Of a stretch of 64,000 bases of DNA, positions 38,084 to 46,844 are shown one piece after another (the stretch's first letter is position 1; the number at the start of each line of letters is the position of its first letter). The DNA is from Leclercia sp. 29361. GTDB taxonomy: Bacteria > Pseudomonadota > Gammaproteobacteria > Enterobacterales > Enterobacteriaceae. The translations under genes and the position numbers were made by a program. The DNA lies in the NCBI RefSeq assembly GCF_011290365.1, contig NZ_CP049786.1:1178001-1242000 (forward strand), written 5' to 3'. The notes under the pieces are model-generated. The model was not told the origin of the DNA. It saw only the letters and a list, made by a program, of their open reading frames with translations, and ran no database searches.

Positions 38084-40270
38084 ATGAACCACACCAGAAA
38101 AATGAACAAAACGCTGCTGGCCCTCGCCATTGGTGCAATCGCTCATTCCGCCGTGGCGGCAGAGAGCAAAAAAGAAGAGACCATCGTGGTGCAGTCCGCT
38201 GCCAGCGACTTTAAATCCGGCGGCGACCAGCTGGTGCCGGCCTTCCTTGACGGGCAGGTGGCGAACGGCGGACGTATGGGGATGCTCGGTCAGCAAAACG
38301 CGATGGACGTGCCGTTTAACATCATCAGCTACACCTCCAAACTGGTGGAAGATCAGCAGGCGCGGACCATTGGCGACGTGGTGGCGAACGATGCGGGCGT
38401 CCAGTCCGTGCAGGGCTACGGCAACAGCGCGGAAAGCTACCGTATTCGCGGCCTGAAGTTCGACGGGGATGATATGACCTTCGGCGGCCTCTCCGGCGTG
38501 CTGCCGCGTCAGGTGGTGGACGCGCAGATGGTGGAGCGCATCGAGATCTTCAAAGGCGCTAACTCCCTGATGAACGGCGCGGCCAGCTCCGGCGTCGGCG
38601 GGATGATCAACCTTGAGCCAAAACACGCGGGCGCAACCCCGCAGGCGAAAGTGGGCGTCGATTACACCTCAGATTCGCAGATCGGTACCACCCTTGATGC
38701 CGGTCGTCGCTTCGGCGACAGCGACCAGTTTGGCGCCCGCGTCAACGTGGTGCACCGTGAAGGCGAAGCGCCGGTCGCCAACGACCGTCGTCGCACCACG
38801 CTGCTCTCCACCGGCCTCGACTATGCCGGGGAGAATTTCCGCACCTCCGTGGATATGGGGTATCAGAAGAAAACCTTCCACGGCTCCGAGACCGGGGTCA
38901 ACATCTCCGGGGTGGATTTCGTCCCTGAGCCGCCGAAAAACGATCGCAACTACTCGCAGAAATGGGCCTACAGCAACATCGAAAACGAATTCGGTATGTG
39001 GCGCAGCGAGTACGACATCACCGACAGCTGGACCGCCTATACCGGTCTCGGTGCCCAGCATGCCCATGAAGAGGGGCTGTACAGCGGGGCGAAGCTGGTC
39101 GACAAGAGCGGCAAGGCCACCGCGTCCCGCCTGGATACCAACCGCATCAGCGACAGCGTAAGCGGCATGGCGGGCATCCGCGGTAACTTTGCCACCGGCT
39201 TTGTAACCCACAAGGTTAACGTCGGCTACTCGGCGATGACCAAAAACGAGAAAATTGCGTGGAAGATGTCGGCAGCGAAGAATAACCCGGTCACCAACAT
39301 CTATCACAACACCGGCGTCGATGCGCCGCCGAGCACCAACTCCAACGGGGCGGGCGGTAACTACAGCGATCCGCTGACCAGCGGCCGCACCCGCACCCAG
39401 GGCTGGCTGCTGAGCGATACCCTCGGCGTGCTGGACGACAAACTGCTGTTCACCGTCGGGGCCCGTCATCAGAAGGTGGCGATCCGCGGCTATAACAAAG
39501 TGACCGGCATCGAAAACGCGGGCGACAGCTTCGACGGCGACCGCTGGATGCCGACCTATGGCGTAGTCTACAAGCCGTGGAACGAGATCTCACTGTATGC
39601 CAACCACACCGAGGCGCTGCAGCCGGGTAAAACCGCGCCTAACACCGCGATCAACTACGGCCAGAGCACCGGTATCGTCCACTCTAAGCAGAACGAAGTG
39701 GGCGTGAAGGCCGACTTTGGTCGCGTGGGCGGCTCGCTGGCGCTGTTTGAGATCAAAATGCCGTCCGCCATTCTCGACAGCCAGACCAAATATTACGGTC
39801 TGGATGCCGAGCAGCGTAACCGCGGTGTGGAGCTGAACGTTTTTGGCGAGCCGATGCTGGGCCTGCGTCTGAACGCCAGCGCCACCTGGCTGCAGGCGGA
39901 GCTGACCAAAACCAACAACGGGGTTAACCAGGGTAACGACGCTATTGGCGTCCCGTCGTTCTACGGCGTGCTCGGCGCGGAGTATGACATCAAGCCGGTC
40001 GATGGTCTGACCGCCATCGCCCGCGTGAACCACTCTGGTTCCCAGTATGCGGATCTGGCCAACAGCAAAAAGCTGGACAGCTACACCACCCTGGATCTGG
40101 GCATGCGTTATCGCTTCGCGGTGAACAACGATCAGAACCAGATGACCGTTCGCGCCGGGATTGAAAACGTCACCGACGAGAACTACTGGTCAAGCGTGGA
40201 CGACGGCGGCACTTACCTGTTCCAGGGTGAGCCGCGCACCTTTAAGGTCTCCGTCGGCTACGAGTTCTGA
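38084..40270 (+). CDS. TonB-dependent siderophore receptor
   Basis: This outer-membrane receptor has 728 residues from ATG 38084 (MNHTRKMNKTLLALAIGAIAHSAVA as signal peptide; ATG 38102 is an alternative). The TonB box region KKEETIVVQSA follows the mature N-terminus. The plug domain holds NVVAND-type motifs (TIGDVVANDAGVQSVQGYGNSAESYRIRGLKFDGDDMTFGGLSGVLPR, MVERIEIFKGANSLMNG). The barrel closes with SVGYEF. It belongs to the ferrichrome/catecholate type (FcuA/FhuE-like). The exact siderophore is not known. It is the second gene of the Fur-boxed operon. Confidence 0.88.
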   Translation: MNHTRKMNKTLLALAIGAIAHSAVAAESKKEETIVVQSAASDFKSGGDQLVPAFLDGQVANGGRMGMLGQQNAMDVPFNIISYTSKLVEDQQARTIGDVVANDAGVQSVQGYGNSAESYRIRGLKFDGDDMTFGGLSGVLPRQVVDAQMVERIEIFKGANSLMNGAASSGVGGMINLEPKHAGATPQAKVGVDYTSDSQIGTTLDAGRRFGDSDQFGARVNVVHREGEAPVANDRRRTTLLSTGLDYAGENFRTSVDMGYQKKTFHGSETGVNISGVDFVPEPPKNDRNYSQKWAYSNIENEFGMWRSEYDITDSWTAYTGLGAQHAHEEGLYSGAKLVDKSGKATASRLDTNRISDSVSGMAGIRGNFATGFVTHKVNVGYSAMTKNEKIAWKMSAAKNNPVTNIYHNTGVDAPPSTNSNGAGGNYSDPLTSGRTRTQGWLLSDTLGVLDDKLLFTVGARHQKVAIRGYNKVTGIENAGDSFDGDRWMPTYGVVYKPWNEISLYANHTEALQPGKTAPNTAINYGQSTGIVHSKQNEVGVKADFGRVGGSLALFEIKMPSAILDSQTKYYGLDAEQRNRGVELNVFGEPMLGLRLNASATWLQAELTKTNNGVNQGNDAIGVPSFYGVLGAEYDIKPVDGLTAIARVNHSGSQYADLANSKKLDSYTTLDLGMRYRFAVNNDQNQMTVRAGIENVTDENYWSSVDDGGTYLFQGEPRTFKVSVGYEF

Positions 40271-40312
40271 GTTCGACCCTCGTTATCGGGGCAGGGATGC
40301 CCCACCTCTCGA

Positions 40313-40346
40313 CTGTTATAAAAATGTAATCAATTGTTCTTATAGT
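40313..40346 (+). promoter_or_regulatory. Pho box and -10 of the PhoX-type phosphatase gene
   Basis: CTGTTATAAAAATGTAAT (40313-40330) matches 13 of 18 positions of the PhoB-binding consensus (CTGTCATAWAWCTGTCAY). A -10-like TATAGT begins at 40341, leaving the usual 10-bp gap. The gene at 40390 starts about 40 bases beyond. This is the expected layout of a phosphate-starvation promoter. Confidence 0.82.
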
Positions 40347-40389
40347 GTTCCCACTTTGTCATTTCTTAGCCTAAAGACAGGAAGCCATC

Positions 40390-42363
40390 GTGGGTAAACC
40401 TCTTAAGTCCGTATTTAAAAAAGAACATCGCGACGATGTCAGCAATCCCAGCGCTAACCCGGTATTTTCCAGCGTGGCGGAGATGTTTCTCTCCCGCCGC
40501 CGTTTCTTGCAGATGGGCGCCGTTGCCGGTGCCGCCGCCTCCTTCCCCTTTTTACTCAAGCCTGAAAACGCCCTGGCCGCGGTTTCACAGCCTTCAGCCC
40601 TGAGCAAAGCGGTCTCGCTCGGCTTTACCAGCATTCCGGTCTCGACCGACGATACGGTCAGGGTGCCCGAGGGCTATATCGCGCGGCCTTTCTACCGCTG
40701 GGGCGATGCCACCGGCATCAAGGGGAATAAGCCTGAATTCAAATTTGACGCCAGCAACACGGCGGACGAGCAGGCGGCGCAGGCGGGCATGCACCATGAC
40801 GGCATGGCGTGGTTTAGCCTGCCGCAAGGGGAGGAGAATCCCGGTCACGGCCTGCTGGCGATGAACCACGAGTACATCGACAACGGCATGCTCTTTACCG
40901 ACGGTACCGCCAGCTGGAACCTGGATAAAGCGCGCAAAGGCCAGAACGCCATGGGCGTGTCGATTATCGAAGTGAAAAAGAGCGGCAGCGACTGGGAAGT
41001 GGTGCGACCCTCCGGCTTTGCCCGCCGCATTACGGTGAACACCCCGATGCAGCTCACCGGCCCGGCGCGTCAGCAGACGTTGATGAAAACCGCCGCCGAT
41101 CCTCAGGGCGAGCGGGTGCTGGGCACCATGCAGAACTGCGCCAACGGTTACACCCCCTGGGGAACCTACCTCACCTGCGAAGAGAACTGGTCGGATATTT
41201 TCGTCAAGAAAGGCGAGCGTAACGCCCTGGAGAAGCGCTACGGCATCAGCGACAGCGATGAATCCTACCGCTGGAGCGAAGTGGACGACAGGTTCAATGT
41301 TGATACAACGCCCAACGAGCCGAATCGCTTTGGCTGGGTGGTCGAGATCGATCCCTACAACCCGGACTCCACGCCGCGCAAGCACACCGCGCTGGGGCGC
41401 TTCAAGCATGAAGGCGCCGCCGTCACCCTGGCCGCCGATAAGCGCGTGGTCACCTATATGGGCGACGACCAGAAGTTTGAGTACATCTACAAATTTGTTT
41501 CCGACAATAAATACAATCCGGCGGATCGCGACGCCAACCTGCAGCTGCTGACTGCCGGCACACTCTACGTCGCCCGATTCAACGACGACGGCTCCGGCGA
41601 GTGGCTGCCACTGGTGTTTGGCCAGAATGGCCTGGATAAGAGCAAAGGGTTCGAAAGCCAGGGCGATCTGCTGGTTAAAACCCGTCTGGCGGCCGATGCC
41701 GTGGGGGCGACGAAGATGGATCGTCCGGAATGGATTGCGGTCGATCCCCATAACAGCGGCAGCGTTTACTGCACCCTGACCAACAACAGCGATCGCGGCA
41801 AAGAGGGCAAAGCGCCGGTGGATGCGGCCAACCCGCGGGCAAACAACGCGTTCGGCCACATTATGCACTGGCACGAAGAGGGCGGCGATCCTGCGGCGTT
41901 ACGCTTCAAATGGGACATCCTGGTGCTGGCCGGACGCACGGACACCGCGGATGAAAAGGCGAAGGGCAGCATGAAGGGTGCCGAATTTGGCAGCCCGGAC
42001 GGCCTGTCGTTTGACCATCAGGGCGTGCTCTGGATCCAGACCGACGTCTCCTCCAGCACCATTAACAAGAAAGCGTATGAGGGGATGGGCAATAACCAGA
42101 TGGTGGCGACCATTCCGGGCACCAACGAGTATCGCCGCTTCCTGACGGGCCCGCGCGGCTGCGAAATCACCGGCATTGCCTTCACTCCGGACAACCGCAC
42201 GCTGTTTATTAATATTCAGCATCCGGGGGAGGGCGGGGACGACATTACCGACCCGGCTAACCCGCGCGCCGTTTCTAACTGGCCGGACAACAATCCGCAA
42301 GGGCGTCCCCGCGCCTCGACGGTGGTCATCACCCGAGCGGACGGCGGCATTATCGGTTCGTGA
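40390..42363 (+). CDS. PhoX-type alkaline phosphatase (DUF839), Tat-exported
   Basis: PhoX releases phosphate from organic esters using Fe/Ca. The product has 657 residues with GTG start (AGGA seven bases upstream). A twin-arginine signal SRRRFLQMG (Arg36-Arg38) precedes AVAGAAASFPFLLKPENALA. The mature chain shows PhoX hallmarks: GHGLLAMNHEYIDNGMLF, NCANGYTPWGTYLTCEENW, RFGWVVEIDPYNP, FKHEGAAVTLA and FGSPDGLSFDHQGVLWIQTDVSS. Metal ligands are expected in the HEY, CEEN and DPxxP loops. A Pho box precedes it and a strong terminator follows it. Confidence 0.88.
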   Translation: MGKPLKSVFKKEHRDDVSNPSANPVFSSVAEMFLSRRRFLQMGAVAGAAASFPFLLKPENALAAVSQPSALSKAVSLGFTSIPVSTDDTVRVPEGYIARPFYRWGDATGIKGNKPEFKFDASNTADEQAAQAGMHHDGMAWFSLPQGEENPGHGLLAMNHEYIDNGMLFTDGTASWNLDKARKGQNAMGVSIIEVKKSGSDWEVVRPSGFARRITVNTPMQLTGPARQQTLMKTAADPQGERVLGTMQNCANGYTPWGTYLTCEENWSDIFVKKGERNALEKRYGISDSDESYRWSEVDDRFNVDTTPNEPNRFGWVVEIDPYNPDSTPRKHTALGRFKHEGAAVTLAADKRVVTYMGDDQKFEYIYKFVSDNKYNPADRDANLQLLTAGTLYVARFNDDGSGEWLPLVFGQNGLDKSKGFESQGDLLVKTRLAADAVGATKMDRPEWIAVDPHNSGSVYCTLTNNSDRGKEGKAPVDAANPRANNAFGHIMHWHEEGGDPAALRFKWDILVLAGRTDTADEKAKGSMKGAEFGSPDGLSFDHQGVLWIQTDVSSSTINKKAYEGMGNNQMVATIPGTNEYRRFLTGPRGCEITGIAFTPDNRTLFINIQHPGEGGDDITDPANPRAVSNWPDNNPQGRPRASTVVITRADGGIIGS

Positions 42364-42371
42364 TCGCCTCC

Positions 42372-42400
42372 CGCCGGGCAGCAACCGTTGCCCGGCGTTT
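42372..42400 (+). terminator. Terminator after the PhoX-type gene
   Basis: CGCCGGGCA (42372-42380) pairs with TGCCCGGCG (42389-42397) over an 8-base loop, then TTT. It lies 9 bases after the stop. Confidence 0.8.
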
Positions 42401-42466
42401 AACTTGCTCCCGTCTGCCTGAAGTGTTAAAAGGTGCCCCTTCCATAAAAAGAGACAGGGGTCAGAC

Positions 42467-43861
42467 GTGAAAAACGCGTCATCCGCTTCAGGCAATGGTG
42501 TTGCTGAAGCCTCGTCGGAACAGACACCGACGCTGCATCGTGGTTTACAGAACCGACATATTCAACTTATCGCCCTCGGTGGCGCCATCGGCACCGGGCT
42601 GTTCCTCGGCATCGGTCCCGCTATTCAGATGGCCGGCCCGGCCGTACTGCTGGGTTATGCCATCGCGGGCATTATCGCTTTTCTGATCATGCGCCAGCTC
42701 GGCGAGATGGTGGTGGAAGAGCCGGTGTCCGGCTCCTTCGCCCACTTTGCCTATAAATACTGGGGCCCGTTTGCCGGCTTCCTCTCCGGCTGGAACTACT
42801 GGGTGATGTTCGTGCTGGTGGGCATGGCAGAGCTGACCGCCGCGGGCATCTATATGCAGTACTGGCTCCCGGACGTGCCGACCTGGATCTGGGCGGCGGT
42901 GTTCTTCATCATCATTAACGCCGTTAACCTGGTGAACGTGCGCCTGTACGGTGAGACCGAGTTCTGGTTCGCCTTAATCAAGGTGCTGGCGATCATCGGC
43001 ATGATCGGCTTTGGCCTGTGGCTGCTCTTCTCCGGACACGGCGGCGAGCGGGCAACCATCGACAACCTCTGGCAGCACGGCGGCTTCCTCGCCACCGGCT
43101 GGAAAGGGCTGGTGCTGTCGCTGGCGGTGATCATGTTTTCCTTTGGCGGGCTGGAGCTGATCGGCATTACCGCCGCCGAAGCGCAGGATCCGCATAAAAG
43201 TATCCCGAAAGCGGTCAACCAGGTGGTGTACCGTATTCTGCTGTTCTATATCGGTTCGCTGGTGGTGTTACTGGCGCTCTATCCGTGGGTGGAAGTGAAG
43301 TCCGACAGCAGCCCGTTTGTGATGATTTTCCACGATCTGAACAGCAACGTGGTGGCTTCGGCGCTCAACTTTGTGATTCTGGTGGCCTCGCTGTCGGTTT
43401 ACAACAGCGGCGTCTACTCCAACAGCCGGATGCTGTTTGGCCTCTCGGTGCAGGGCAACGCGCCGAAGTTTTTAACCCGCGTCAGCCGTCGCGGCGTGCC
43501 GGTGAACTCCCTGCTGCTCTCCGGGGGCATTACCTCCCTGGTGGTGCTGGTCAACTATCTGCTGCCGCACGAAGCCTTTGGCCTGCTGATGGCCCTGGTG
43601 GTCGCGACATTGCTGCTGAACTGGATCATGATCTGCCTGGCGCACCTGCGTTTCCGCGCGGCGATGCGTCGCAAAGGGCGTGAGACCCAGTTCAAAGCGC
43701 TACTCTACCCGGCGGGGAACTACATCTGTATCGCCTTCCTGGCGATGATCCTGGTGCTGATGTGCACCATGGACGGCATGCGCACCTCGGCCATTCTGTT
43801 GCCGGTGTGGATTGTGTTCCTGTTTGCGGCGTTTAAATTGTCACGGCGGAAGGCGAGTTAA
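42467..43861 (+). CDS. pheP: PheP, phenylalanine-specific permease
   Basis: PheP imports phenylalanine by proton symport (APC superfamily). The 464-residue protein has 12 helices and matches E. coli PheP closely: TPTLHRGLQNRHIQLIALGGAIGTGLFLGIG near the start, GYAIAGIIAFLIMRQLGEMVVEEPVSGSF, and a C-terminal LSRRKAS. E. coli has pheP and ybdG adjacent; here about 5 kb of accessory DNA separates them. No cus cluster precedes it. Confidence 0.96.
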   Translation: MKNASSASGNGVAEASSEQTPTLHRGLQNRHIQLIALGGAIGTGLFLGIGPAIQMAGPAVLLGYAIAGIIAFLIMRQLGEMVVEEPVSGSFAHFAYKYWGPFAGFLSGWNYWVMFVLVGMAELTAAGIYMQYWLPDVPTWIWAAVFFIIINAVNLVNVRLYGETEFWFALIKVLAIIGMIGFGLWLLFSGHGGERATIDNLWQHGGFLATGWKGLVLSLAVIMFSFGGLELIGITAAEAQDPHKSIPKAVNQVVYRILLFYIGSLVVLLALYPWVEVKSDSSPFVMIFHDLNSNVVASALNFVILVASLSVYNSGVYSNSRMLFGLSVQGNAPKFLTRVSRRGVPVNSLLLSGGITSLVVLVNYLLPHEAFGLLMALVVATLLLNWIMICLAHLRFRAAMRRKGRETQFKALLYPAGNYICIAFLAMILVLMCTMDGMRTSAILLPVWIVFLFAAFKLSRRKAS

Positions 43862-43865
43862 TCCT

Positions 43866-43897
43866 GAAAATGGCCTGCGATTGCAGGCCATTTTGTT
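43866..43897. terminator. Bidirectional terminator between pheP and the antitoxin gene
   Basis: AAAATGGCCTGC (43867-43878) pairs perfectly with GCAGGCCATTTT (43883-43894) over a GATT loop. It serves pheP on the plus strand and ends the minus-strand antitoxin gene, whose stop it touches. Confidence 0.9.
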
Positions 43898-44195
43898 AAA
43901 AATGTAAGGCAACGCGCTTGCCGGTCGGAAGGGTGACATCAATACTCACTTCGCCCCCCAGAGCAGTAACATAGCGTTTAAGTGTTGAAAGGCGTGGATC
44001 GTTATCCGGCTGCTCTATCTTTGCAACCGTAGGTTGTTTAACTCCCATCGCGAGAGCAAGTTCCGTCTGTGAAATATTGAGTTCTTCACGCAGTTGATTC
44101 AGCGCGACAATAATACGCAGCTCCTCAACTTTAGCGGCAATTCGCTCCTGACTTTCTTCACTCTGCTGGGCCATGAGTTGTTTTAACGTTGCCAT
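43896..44195 (-). CDS. Orphan HTH antitoxin (HigA/XRE type)
   Basis: The product has 99 residues with an XRE helix-turn-helix (NISQTELALAMGVKQPTVAKIEQPDNDPRLSTLKRYVTALGGEV). It is the antitoxin half of a type II system of the order toxin-antitoxin. Just upstream on the same strand only the tail of the toxin remains (44183-44290), so it now stands alone, preserved but without a visible partner. Its start overlaps that toxin remnant by 13 bases, the normal coupling. It may now regulate other targets. Confidence 0.85.
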   Translation of the reverse strand: MATLKQLMAQQSEESQERIAAKVEELRIIVALNQLREELNISQTELALAMGVKQPTVAKIEQPDNDPRLSTLKRYVTALGGEVSIDVTLPTGKRVALHF

Positions 44196-44290
44196 TTGGC
44201 CTCCTGATTTGCCAGATACTTGCTGAATTCAGCGTCAGCTATGACGATCATCTGTTTATAGAATCGCTTTTCAACGTTATAGCCAAAAGG
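44183..44290 (-). pseudogene. 3' remnant of a RelE-like (COG4679) toxin gene
   Basis: The frame upstream of the antitoxin reads GYNVEKRFYKQMIVIADAEF and ends KYLANQEAKWQR-stop. This is the C-terminal stretch typical of phage-derived Gp49-like/RelE-type toxins (pattern G-x-x-KRFYK-x-MI-x-x-AD-x-EF-x-x-L). It stops at TAA inside the antitoxin start. Upstream, an in-frame TAG at 44291-44293 and REP units replace the 5' two thirds of the gene. So the toxin is dead and the antitoxin gene is an orphan. Confidence 0.7.
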
Positions 44291-44303
44291 CTATAACTGC
44301 AAT

Positions 44304-44425
44304 GCCCGGCGGCGCTGCGCTTGCACGGGCCTACAAAACCGTAGCCGGGTAAGCGCAGCCGTCACCCGGCACACATGCGAGCACATAGCAGAACCGTAGG
44401 CCGGGTAAGCGCAGCGCCACCCGGC
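44304..44425. repeat. Three tandem REP/BIME units
   Basis: Units lie at 44304-44334, 44341-44370 and 44396-44425. They alternate in orientation (ALTERNATE BIME pattern) with GCCGGGTAAGCGCAGC-type cores. They occupy the gap created by the truncated toxin and precede the accessory operon. Confidence 0.8.
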
Positions 44426-44500
44426 ACCTCTCCGCACCCATCCTCATCTTTATCGTGACCCCCTTCGCACTTCTCAATCAACTCACAGGATCTTTATTTT

Positions 44501-44544
44501 GTAATCGATTACTTTTCATGTGATACGGTTTTGTAATCGATTAC
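44501..44544 (+). promoter_or_regulatory. Twin identical palindromic operators before the accessory operon
   Basis: GTAATCGATTAC occurs twice, at 44501-44512 and 44533-44544, inside the shared 20-bp unit TTTTGTAATCGATTACTTTT. The centres are 32 bp apart, three helical turns. The CG-centred dyads are typical of LacI-family operators, and the LacI-type gene at 48055 ends the operon. The second site is 15 bases from the first gene start, so binding would block transcription or initiation. Confidence 0.82.
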
Positions 44545-44559
44545 TTTTTAAGGGTGGGG

Positions 44560-45804
44560 ATGATCATGGTGTCAACAACTGAAAGTAGTGGAAAGGTGAT
44601 AGGGCAGCACCGGATGCTGGTGCCGCGCCTGTCGCTAATGATGTTCCTGCAATTTTTTATCTGGGGTAGCTGGTCGGTGACCCTCGGTCTGGTGATGACC
44701 CAGCACAACATGTCATTGCTGATCGGCGATGCTTTCTCTGCCGGGCCGATCGCCTCGATTCTGTCGCCGTTCGTCCTCGGCATGCTGGTGGACCGCTTCT
44801 TCGCCTCGCAAAAGGTGATGGCGGTGATGCACCTCGCCGGGGCGGCGATCCTGTGGTTCGTACCGGGCGCGTTGATCGCGGAAAACGGCGCGCTGCTGAT
44901 CGGCCTGCTGTTCGGCTACACGCTCTGCTATATGCCGACCCTGGCGCTGACCAACAACATCGCCTTCCACAGCCTGGCGAACGTCGACAAGACCTTCCCG
45001 GTGGTTCGCGTGTTTGGCACCATCGGCTGGATTGTGGCCGGGATCTTTATCGGCGTCACCGGCGTGGCCTCCAGTGTTACCATCTTCCACGTGGCGGCGG
45101 CCAGCTCCGTTCTGCTGGCGCTCTACAGCCTGACGCTGCCGCACACGCCAGCGCCGGCCAAAGGGATGCCGGTGCAGATACGCGATCTGTTCTGCGCTGA
45201 CGCCTTTGCCCTGCTGAAAACCCGTCACTTCTTTATCTTCTGCCTGTGCGCGATGCTGATCTCCGTGCCGCTGGGCACCTACTACGCCTACACCGCCTCC
45301 TATCTGGCGGATGCCGGTATTGCCGACGTCAGTACCGCCATGTCCTTCGGCCAGATGTCTGAAATCTTCTTCATGCTGGTGATCCCGCTGCTGTTCCGCC
45401 GTCTGGGCGTGAAATATATGCTGCTGATCGGCATGCTGGCGTGGTTCGTCCGTTACGCGATGTTTGCCATGGGCGTAAGTGAAGAAGGCCGCATTCTGCT
45501 GTACCTCGGCATCCTGCTGCACGGCGTCTGCTATGACTTCTTCTTTGTGGTGGGCTTTATCTACACCGACCGCGTGGCGGGCGAAAAGGTAAAAGGCCAG
45601 GCGCAGAGCATGATCGTGATGTTCACTTACGGTATCGGCATGCTACTGGGCTCGCAGATCTCGGGCGCGCTCTACAACCGTCTGGTGGCCGGGCAACCCG
45701 TGCCCGAGGCGTGGGTAACATTCTGGTGGATCCCGGCGGTGGCTGCTGCCGTGATTGCACTCGTTTTCCTTGTCTCGTTCAAATATGAAGATGACAAGGC
45801 GTAA
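44560..45804 (+). CDS. Nucleoside:H+ symporter family (NupG/XapB-like) permease
   Basis: The 414-residue, 12-helix permease is of the NHS family (MFS). Its N-terminus FLQFFIWGSWSVTLGLVM and middle ALFKT-like RHFFIFCLCAMLISVPLGTYY resemble NupG, and the late motif FDFFNIS-like CYDFFFVVGFIYTDR supports it. The start ATG at 44560 has AAGGGTGGGG ahead; GTG 44554 and ATG 44566 are alternatives. It is the first gene after the twin operators and is followed at 14 bases by the isomerase gene. The substrate is probably a nucleoside or glycoside; this cannot be fixed from sequence. Confidence 0.85.
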   Translation: MIMVSTTESSGKVIGQHRMLVPRLSLMMFLQFFIWGSWSVTLGLVMTQHNMSLLIGDAFSAGPIASILSPFVLGMLVDRFFASQKVMAVMHLAGAAILWFVPGALIAENGALLIGLLFGYTLCYMPTLALTNNIAFHSLANVDKTFPVVRVFGTIGWIVAGIFIGVTGVASSVTIFHVAAASSVLLALYSLTLPHTPAPAKGMPVQIRDLFCADAFALLKTRHFFIFCLCAMLISVPLGTYYAYTASYLADAGIADVSTAMSFGQMSEIFFMLVIPLLFRRLGVKYMLLIGMLAWFVRYAMFAMGVSEEGRILLYLGILLHGVCYDFFFVVGFIYTDRVAGEKVKGQAQSMIVMFTYGIGMLLGSQISGALYNRLVAGQPVPEAWVTFWWIPAVAAAVIALVFLVSFKYEDDKA

Positions 45805-45818
45805 TTTCTGGAGGTGGT

Positions 45819-46844
45819 ATGAGGACGATTAAAGGCCCGGGAATTTTTCTGTCGCAGTTTATCGGTGGGCAACCGCCGTTTAACACCCTCGACGGGCTGG
45901 CAGGCTGGGCAGCAGAAAAGGGTTATAAAGCGCTGCAAATTCCCTGCAATCATAAGGCAATTTTTGACGTGGAGCTGGCGGCTGAAAGCCAGACCTACTG
46001 CGACGACATCAGCGGCAAGCTGGCCCAGCACGGGCTGGTCATCAGCGAGCTCTCCACTCATCTGGAAGGGCAGCTGATCGCCGTTAACCCGGCCTACGAC
46101 GAGGCGTTTGATAACTTTGCCCCGCAGGCGGTGCGCGGCAATGCGGCCGCCCGCCAGGCGTGGGCTACCGATATCGTGACAAAGGCGGCGGTGGCCTCGG
46201 CACGGCTCGGGTTAACCGCCCACGCCACCTTTTCGGGATCGCTGGCCTGGCCGTTCATGTACCCCTGGCCGCCGCATAACGAGGCGCGCTTTGAAGAGGC
46301 CTTCAATGAACTGGCCCGCCGCTGGCGGCCGATTCTGGACGCCTTCGACGAGCAGGGGGTGAATGTCTGCTATGAGATCCACCCCGGCGAAGATCTGCAC
46401 GACGGCGTCACCTTCGAACGTTTCCTTCAGCTTCTGGATAACCACCCGCGCTGCAATATCCTCTACGATCCGAGCCACCTGCTGCTGCAGCAGATGGATT
46501 ACCTGACCTTTATCGACCACTACCACACCCGCATCAAGGCATTTCACGTCAAGGATGCCGAGTACCGTCCCAACGGGCGCAGCGGGGTATATGGCGGGTA
46601 CCAGAGCTGGATCAACCGCGCCGGGCGCTTCCGCTCCCCGGGTGACGGGCAGATCGACTTCAAGGGCATCTTCAGCAAGCTGACCCAGTACGACTATGAC
46701 GGCTGGGCAGTGCTGGAGTGGGAATGTTGCCTGAAGGATGGCGACACCGGGGCGCGGGAAGGGCGCGAGTTTATCTCCCGCCACATTATTCCGGTTTCCG
46801 ATCGGGCATTTGACGATTTCGCCGCAGGAGAACTTCATGATTAA
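45819..46844 (+). CDS. Sugar phosphate isomerase/epimerase (xylose isomerase-like TIM barrel)
   Basis: The 341-residue AP-endonuclease-2/xylose-isomerase-like TIM barrel has the metal-site motifs CYEIHPGEDLHDG (Glu), NILYDPSHLLLQ (Asp), IKAFHVKDAEY (His) and WAVLEWECCLKDG (Glu). The family covers isomerases, epimerases, myo-inosose dehydratases and enzymes that cleave 3-keto-glycosides. The ribosome site GGAGGTGGT precedes ATG. Its last 8 bases overlap the start of the oxidoreductase gene, so the two are coupled. Reaction not established. Confidence 0.85.
   Translation: MRTIKGPGIFLSQFIGGQPPFNTLDGLAGWAAEKGYKALQIPCNHKAIFDVELAAESQTYCDDISGKLAQHGLVISELSTHLEGQLIAVNPAYDEAFDNFAPQAVRGNAAARQAWATDIVTKAAVASARLGLTAHATFSGSLAWPFMYPWPPHNEARFEEAFNELARRWRPILDAFDEQGVNVCYEIHPGEDLHDGVTFERFLQLLDNHPRCNILYDPSHLLLQQMDYLTFIDHYHTRIKAFHVKDAEYRPNGRSGVYGGYQSWINRAGRFRSPGDGQIDFKGIFSKLTQYDYDGWAVLEWECCLKDGDTGAREGREFISRHIIPVSDRAFDDFAAGELHD

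Noticed and set aside
40594-41874. 426-codon minus-strand frame opposite the PhoX-type gene
   Set aside because: No recognisable protein; it is complementary to a well-supported PhoX reading frame.
44304-44425. CRISPR-like repeat array
   Set aside because: There are three alternating REP palindromes with irregular spacing and orientation and no unique spacers of constant length.
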